64,000 nucleotides of DNA from JAGWBF01 sp965116325 (GTDB taxonomy: Bacteria; Chloroflexota; Dehalococcoidia; Lucifugimonadales; JAGWBF01): positions 496,001 through 560,000 of the forward strand of contig OZ220675.1 in the NCBI GenBank assembly GCA_965116325.1, read 5' to 3'. The position numbers were made by a program, and so were the translations under genes. Under the pieces are notes generated by a model. That model searched no databases. It worked only from the letters and a program-made list of their open reading frames with translations, and was not told where the DNA came from. Below are positions 59,843 through 64,000 of this stretch, one piece after another. Each line of letters starts with the position of its first letter. Position 1 is the first letter of the stretch.

Positions 59843-60949
59843 GTGATACCCAGACCGCTTAAGAGCAGGGGCATCCTTGCCCTCATAGCGCTGGCGGCCT
59901 TCCTGGTGCTGCTGAGCTGCAACCCGGCGGACAACCAGTCCACCTTTGAAGCGGCATCCCCCGAAGCACAGAAACTGCTGGACCTATTGGCTATCATCGG
60001 CTGGGCGGCGGTAGCGGTCTTCGTGGTCGTTGAAGGAATCCTGATCTATGCGGTCATTCGCTACGCCCGCCGGCGCAACGACAACACCATGCCGGCCCAG
60101 ACCCACGGCAACACTCCCCTGGAGATCGGCTGGACCATCGCCCCTGCCATCGTCCTGGCGGTGATTGCCGTTCCCACCGTCATATACATATTCGACCTGG
60201 AATCCGAACCTCCTGCCGACTCCCTGAACGTGATAGTCACCGGCCACCAGTGGTGGTGGGAGTTCGAGTACCCCGAAGAGGATGTGATCACCGCCAACGA
60301 GCTTCGGCTGCCCGTCGAAAGGCCTGTACGCCTGCTGCTCCGGTCCGACGACGTCATTCACAGCTTCTGGATACCGAAACTGGCCGGCAAGGTCGATGTG
60401 ATACCTAACAACGAAAACAGGTTGAAGTTCACCCCCATAGAAACCGGCGAGTTCTATGCTCAGTGTGCCGAGTTTTGCGGGGTAGCCCACTCCCACATGA
60501 GGTTCCGGGTGATCGTGGAAGAGCCCGAGGAGTTCGACGCCTGGGTGGCTAACTACCATGAGCTGGCTTCCCGGCCGGCGCCCACCGGTGACTCTGATGA
60601 AGCCCAGGGCGCCCAGCTCTTTGCCAGCAGGGGATGCCTTCTCTGTCACGCCATCAACGGCCCAGCCTCCGCAGAGGCCCGGCTCGCGCTGAAAGAGGGT
60701 TTCGAGAGGGGAGAGCTTCGATTCCCAGCCCCCAACCTCACCAACTTTGGGACTAGGGGAACCCTGGCGGCTGGGCTCCTGGACAACGACCTGGGTGGAG
60801 AGAACCTGAGGGCTTGGCTAACCGATCCCGACGATGTCAAGGAAGGGAATCGCATGGCCGAGCTGGCCACGGTCTACATCGACCCAGACTCCGAGTTGAC
60901 GGCCCTGGAGATTTCCCAGTTGGCCTCCTACCTATTGAGCTTGAAGTAA
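59843..60949 (+). CDS. coxB: Cytochrome c oxidase subunit II with C-terminal cytochrome c (caa3 type)
   Basis: This 368-residue subunit has an N-terminal lipoprotein-like signal (LAAFLVLLSC), two membrane helices (LLDLLAIIGWAAVAVFVVV; IVLAVIAVPTVIYIF) and a CuA domain with the metal ligands in QCAEFCGVAHSHM (Cys208, Cys212 and His). A C-terminal cytochrome c follows with the heme site CLLCH (Cys265-Cys268-His269). The fused cytochrome marks a caa3-type oxidase. It starts with GTG 59843 after AAGGAG. Confidence 0.96.
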   Translation: MIPRPLKSRGILALIALAAFLVLLSCNPADNQSTFEAASPEAQKLLDLLAIIGWAAVAVFVVVEGILIYAVIRYARRRNDNTMPAQTHGNTPLEIGWTIAPAIVLAVIAVPTVIYIFDLESEPPADSLNVIVTGHQWWWEFEYPEEDVITANELRLPVERPVRLLLRSDDVIHSFWIPKLAGKVDVIPNNENRLKFTPIETGEFYAQCAEFCGVAHSHMRFRVIVEEPEEFDAWVANYHELASRPAPTGDSDEAQGAQLFASRGCLLCHAINGPASAEARLALKEGFERGELRFPAPNLTNFGTRGTLAAGLLDNDLGGENLRAWLTDPDDVKEGNRMAELATVYIDPDSELTALEISQLASYLLSLK

Positions 60950-61028
60950 CGATGAGCCTTGAATCGAAACAGCGCAGACCTGCGGTGTTGAGCACGCAGA
61001 AAGAGGGAGGGTACTTCGGAGGTGAGCC

Positions 61029-62942
61029 ATGGTAACCCTTGGTAACGCCCTTAGTGGGGCATTGCGCCGTCCCACCAGCTACCACGGTGTGTGGAGCTGG
61101 ATCACCACCGTCGACCACAAGCGCATTGGCATCCTTTACGGCGTCACGGCTTTCATTTTCTTCCTGATTGCCGGCGTGGAAGCCCTGCTGATGCGCACCC
61201 AGCTAGCAAGGCCTGAGCAGGACATCGTCAGCCCCGAGGTGTTCAGCCAACTCTTCACCATGCATGCGCTGACCATGATCTTCCTGGCCATCATGCCCCT
61301 CACAGCCGCCTTCTTTAACTTCATGATTCCCCTGATGATTGGGGCAAGGGATGTGGCCTTCCCCCGCCTGAACGCGCTGAGCTACTGGATATTTCTGTTC
61401 GGGGGCATCCTGCTGAACAGCGGATGGATCTTCGGAGGCTCCCCGAACACAGGGTGGTTCAACTACGCCAACCTGTCCGAGCAACCCTTCAATACGGGCA
61501 CCGGCGTGGACTTCTACGTGGTCGGCTTGCTGGTCCTTGGAACAGCTTCCATGGCTGCAGCCTTCAACTTCATCGTCACCATTCTGAACATGCGCGCTCC
61601 CGGGATGACCCTGATGCGCATGCCGGTGTTCGTCTGGATGACCTTGGTGACCTCCTTCCTGATAATCCTGGCCTTTCCGGTGATCACCGTGGGCCTGATC
61701 GAGCTGCTGTTCGACCGGCAGTTCGGCACCGGCTTCTTCAATCCGGCGCTTGGCGGAGACCCGGTGCTCTGGCAGCACCTGTTCTGGGTGTTCGGCCATC
61801 CCGAGGTGTACATCTTGATCCTACCGGCAATGGGCATCATCTCGGAGATACTGCCGACCTTCTCCCGCAAGCCCCTTTTTGGGTACACGGTTGTGGTCCT
61901 GTCGGGAATAATCATCGGCTTCATGGGTTGGGGTGTGTGGAGCCATCACATGTTCACCGTCGGTCTGGGAGCTTGGTCTAACTCGGTTTTCAGCATCGCC
62001 ACCATGGCCATCGCGATTCCGACAGGTATCAAGATATTCAACTGGATCGGCACCCTGTGGGGCGGGTCCATCAACATCAAAACTCCCTTGCTCTTTGCCG
62101 TGGGGTTTGTGTCCCTGTTCATCATCGGAGGCCTGAGCGGCGTGATGCACGCCTCGGCGCCCGCCGACGCCCAGCAGCAGGACACCTACTTCGTGGTCGC
62201 CCACATCCACTATGTGCTCTTCGGCGGAAGCATCTTTGCCATCTTCGCGGGCCTCTACTACTGGTGGCCCAAGATGACCGGCAGGATGATGGACGACAAC
62301 CTGGGCAAGCTGCACTTTTGGGCGATGATGATCGGGTTCAACGTGACCTTCTTCCCCATGCACTTCCTGGGCCTGCAGGGAATGCCCCGCCGGATACACA
62401 CCTTCGATTCGGCCATGGGATGGGACCTGTGGAACATCGTTGCGACGGTAGGCGCCTTCTTCATGGCGGCTTCCATACTGATCTTCATACACAATGCGGT
62501 ACGGAGCTTGAAGAAGGGCGAAATCGCCTCCAGCGATCCTTGGGATGGCAGGACCCTGGAGTGGTCCATACCGTCGCCTCCTCCCGTATACAACTTCGCC
62601 GAGATTCCCCAGGTGCATGGCTTGGATGCCCACTGGAGCAACAAGTACGGGGACGATGGCCACTCAGCTCCGGTCCCGGTAGGGGGCGGGGCAGCGGGAG
62701 AAGAAGCGGTGGGCCATGAACACGCTGACGAGCACGGTGATGCGGGGCATGGGATTCATCTCCCGGGATTGTCTTACTACCCTGTGATGCTCGCCTTCGG
62801 GCTTGGAGTTGCCGGCTATGGACTGGTTTTCCACCAGACCCTTACCTGGGCTATGGCCATCGTCGGCCTGGGAATCGGGGTAGTCGCGGCCTACCTGTGG
62901 TCCTTCGAGCCTGCCGAGGAAGAGCATGATTCCGATGATTGA
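61029..62942 (+). CDS. coxA: Cytochrome c oxidase subunit I
   Basis: The catalytic subunit carries heme a, heme a3 and CuB. The 637-residue protein has HALTMIFLAIMPL with a heme ligand, the WVFGHPEVYILILPAMG motif with the His-Tyr crosslink residues, SHHMFTVG with the CuB histidines, and DTYFVVAHIHYVLFGG. A His-rich insertion (EEAVGHEHADEHGDAGHG) and two extra hydrophobic segments follow at residues 570-630. That tail resembles the fused or extra helices seen in some caa3 enzymes. ATG 61029 has GGAGGTGA upstream. Confidence 0.97.
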   Translation: MVTLGNALSGALRRPTSYHGVWSWITTVDHKRIGILYGVTAFIFFLIAGVEALLMRTQLARPEQDIVSPEVFSQLFTMHALTMIFLAIMPLTAAFFNFMIPLMIGARDVAFPRLNALSYWIFLFGGILLNSGWIFGGSPNTGWFNYANLSEQPFNTGTGVDFYVVGLLVLGTASMAAAFNFIVTILNMRAPGMTLMRMPVFVWMTLVTSFLIILAFPVITVGLIELLFDRQFGTGFFNPALGGDPVLWQHLFWVFGHPEVYILILPAMGIISEILPTFSRKPLFGYTVVVLSGIIIGFMGWGVWSHHMFTVGLGAWSNSVFSIATMAIAIPTGIKIFNWIGTLWGGSINIKTPLLFAVGFVSLFIIGGLSGVMHASAPADAQQQDTYFVVAHIHYVLFGGSIFAIFAGLYYWWPKMTGRMMDDNLGKLHFWAMMIGFNVTFFPMHFLGLQGMPRRIHTFDSAMGWDLWNIVATVGAFFMAASILIFIHNAVRSLKKGEIASSDPWDGRTLEWSIPSPPPVYNFAEIPQVHGLDAHWSNKYGDDGHSAPVPVGGGAAGEEAVGHEHADEHGDAGHGIHLPGLSYYPVMLAFGLGVAGYGLVFHQTLTWAMAIVGLGIGVVAAYLWSFEPAEEEHDSDD

Positions 62943-62995
62943 CGTCCCCAATTCCGCCAGGAAGGCCCAAGCCTAGTCATGGAGAAAGGTTAGAG

Positions 62996-63703
62996 TTGGA
63001 ACATCCGACTGGACAAGGCCACTCTATGGTCGAACAGACGACTACGGGGCTGAACCATCGCAAGATGCTGATGTGGCTGTTCCTGGGGTCGGACTGCCTG
63101 TTCTTCGGCTCCCTGATAGCCACCTATCTCATCTACCGGGGAGAAAGCCTCGTTGGTCCCTTCCCCGAGGATGTGTTCAGCATTCCGGTCACCACAGTGA
63201 GCACCTTTGTGCTCCTGATGAGCAGCATGTCCATGGTGCTGGCCTACTCGGCCATCAACCGGGGCAACATGCGGGCTTTCCGCGTATGGCTGTTGTCCAC
63301 CTGTTTGCTGGGCGCCACCTTCCTGGGCTTTCAGACCTTCGAGTTCTACGAGTTTGCCAACCATGAGAGGACCGTCGAGTGCCAGCCCGGCTCCCAGGTG
63401 CCCGAATGCCTGGCAGGAGCAGAGAAGTACAAGGAAGATTACGGTCTGACTCCCCAGACGAACCTGTTCGGCACCACCTTCTTCACCCTGACCGGCTTCC
63501 ACGGCGCCCACGTGACCGTTGGTGTGATCTGGCTGCTGTCCATCGTCGGCTACTCCTTCATAGGGGGCAGGAGAGCCCAGCGGGTGCTCACCGACAGGCA
63601 GGCCCTGAGCGTCGACCTTGCAGCCCTGTACTGGCACTTCGTGGATATCGTCTGGATCGTCATCTTTGCAGTCGTCTATCTGATTGGAGTCGGAGTTAAC
63701 TAG
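62996..63703 (+). CDS. coxC: Cytochrome c oxidase subunit III
   Basis: This 235-residue subunit has seven membrane helices (MWLFLGSDCLFFGSLIATYLI; FFTLTGFHGAHVTVGVIWLL; LYWHFVDIVWIVIFAVVYLIG). The FHGxHVxxG and YWHFVDxVW stretches are subunit III hallmarks. Its start is open: TTG 62996 with AAAGG just upstream, ATG 63026, or a TTG overlapping the coxA stop at 62939. It is the fourth oxidase-related gene of the cluster. Confidence 0.93.
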   Translation: MEHPTGQGHSMVEQTTTGLNHRKMLMWLFLGSDCLFFGSLIATYLIYRGESLVGPFPEDVFSIPVTTVSTFVLLMSSMSMVLAYSAINRGNMRAFRVWLLSTCLLGATFLGFQTFEFYEFANHERTVECQPGSQVPECLAGAEKYKEDYGLTPQTNLFGTTFFTLTGFHGAHVTVGVIWLLSIVGYSFIGGRRAQRVLTDRQALSVDLAALYWHFVDIVWIVIFAVVYLIGVGVN

Positions 63704-63746
63704 CGCACCGTGATGGGAAACGTGATAACTGACCAGAGGAACACAA

Positions 63747-64000
63747 ATGGCGCATAGCCAAGGGCACAGTGAGGGAGCGCACCCGACGGCCGCTACCTAC
63801 ATCAAGGTAGCCCTCACGCTGGCGGTGCTGACAGCCATAGAATTTGGTGTCTTCTACCTGGAGATGCCGAACCTGGTGCTGATTACCGTCTTCCTCCTCC
63901 TTTCCCTGGTCAAGTTCGCCCTTGTGATCCTCTTCTACATGCACCTGAAGTTCGACAGCCGCCTGTTCTCAGGGGTGTTCATCGGAGGCTTGGTACTGGC
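63747..64000 (+). CDS. coxD: Cytochrome c oxidase subunit IV (partial)
   Basis: An ATG at 63747 with AGAGGAA upstream opens a frame that runs off the window. The visible 84 residues read MAHSQGHSEGAHPTAATYIK, then two helices (VALTLAVLTAIEFGVFYLEM; LITVFLLLSLVKFALVILFY) and MHLKFDSRLFSG. This is the short subunit IV of caa3-type oxidases, normally about 90-110 residues. It follows coxC by 43 bases and is the last gene seen. Confidence 0.9.
   Translation, partial: MAHSQGHSEGAHPTAATYIKVALTLAVLTAIEFGVFYLEMPNLVLITVFLLLSLVKFALVILFYMHLKFDSRLFSGVFIGGLVL

Overview
The window is a high-GC bacterial chromosome segment with densely packed, mostly metabolic genes on both strands. No rRNA, tRNA, insertion sequence, prophage or CRISPR array was seen. 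The gene set includes an aerobic caa3-type cytochrome oxidase cluster, fused aldolase/phosphatase-type FBPase, a TreT-type trehalose synthase, several acyl-CoA dehydrogenases, an amidase, and dispersed palindromic repeats. Together these suggest an uncultivated Chloroflexota lineage (Dehalococcoidia/SAR202-like). That assignment is inference; nothing in the window fixes the taxon.

Layout. 1-3010 (+): 3' end of the FBP aldolase/phosphatase, rdgB, moaA, moaC. 3029-10827 (-): a branched-chain amino acid operon read ilvB-ilvN-ilvC-leuA-leuC-leuD-small zinc-ribbon protein, headed by a clear promoter and a T-box riboswitch. 10897-14140: a DMT permease, then a repeat-rich spacer, then a two-gene cassette. 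The second cassette gene reads through an in-frame TGA as a UGSC-motif selenoprotein, and copies of the same repeats lie on both sides of the cassette. 14181-16280 (-): gyrB. 16414-23502: an MFS transporter, an aminotransferase, YqeK-, HIT- and RidA-like genes, two acyl-CoA dehydrogenases, a VOC protein and a stand-alone Lrp ligand-binding domain. 23664-31292: rsmG, a DUF488 protein, a lamin-tail lipoprotein, a duplicated-domain protein, hydrolases, an amidase, a thioesterase and an AAA ATPase. 31591-36633 (+): an IscA/ErpA-type Fe-S carrier with a YgfZ/GcvT-like protein, then hot-dog dehydratases, plsX, fabG and an esterase. 36667-39663: two small proteins and a nucleobase permease with an unusual C-terminal domain.

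39783-49082 (+) is one very large surface-protein gene of about 3,100 codons. It carries two GLUG blocks, Calx-beta-like and cadherin/Ig-like repeats, a Pro/Thr-rich stalk and a C-terminal membrane anchor. It is followed by a Fur/Zur-type repressor and a znuABC zinc importer with two near-identical operator-like sequences, the second lying on the znuA start codon. 52749-57625 holds a YihY/BrkB protein, a repetitive phasin/LEA-like protein, treT and a sugar-nucleotide epimerase-like gene. 57829 to the end is ctaA-ctaB-coxB-coxA-coxC-coxD, the last cut by the window edge.

The most notable observations are the UGSC selenoprotein with its SECIS-like hairpin, the T-box on the ilv/leu operon, the paired zinc operators, the internally duplicated giant surface protein, the permease with an apparent HATPase-like tail, and an extragenic palindrome translated inside the MFS transporter.
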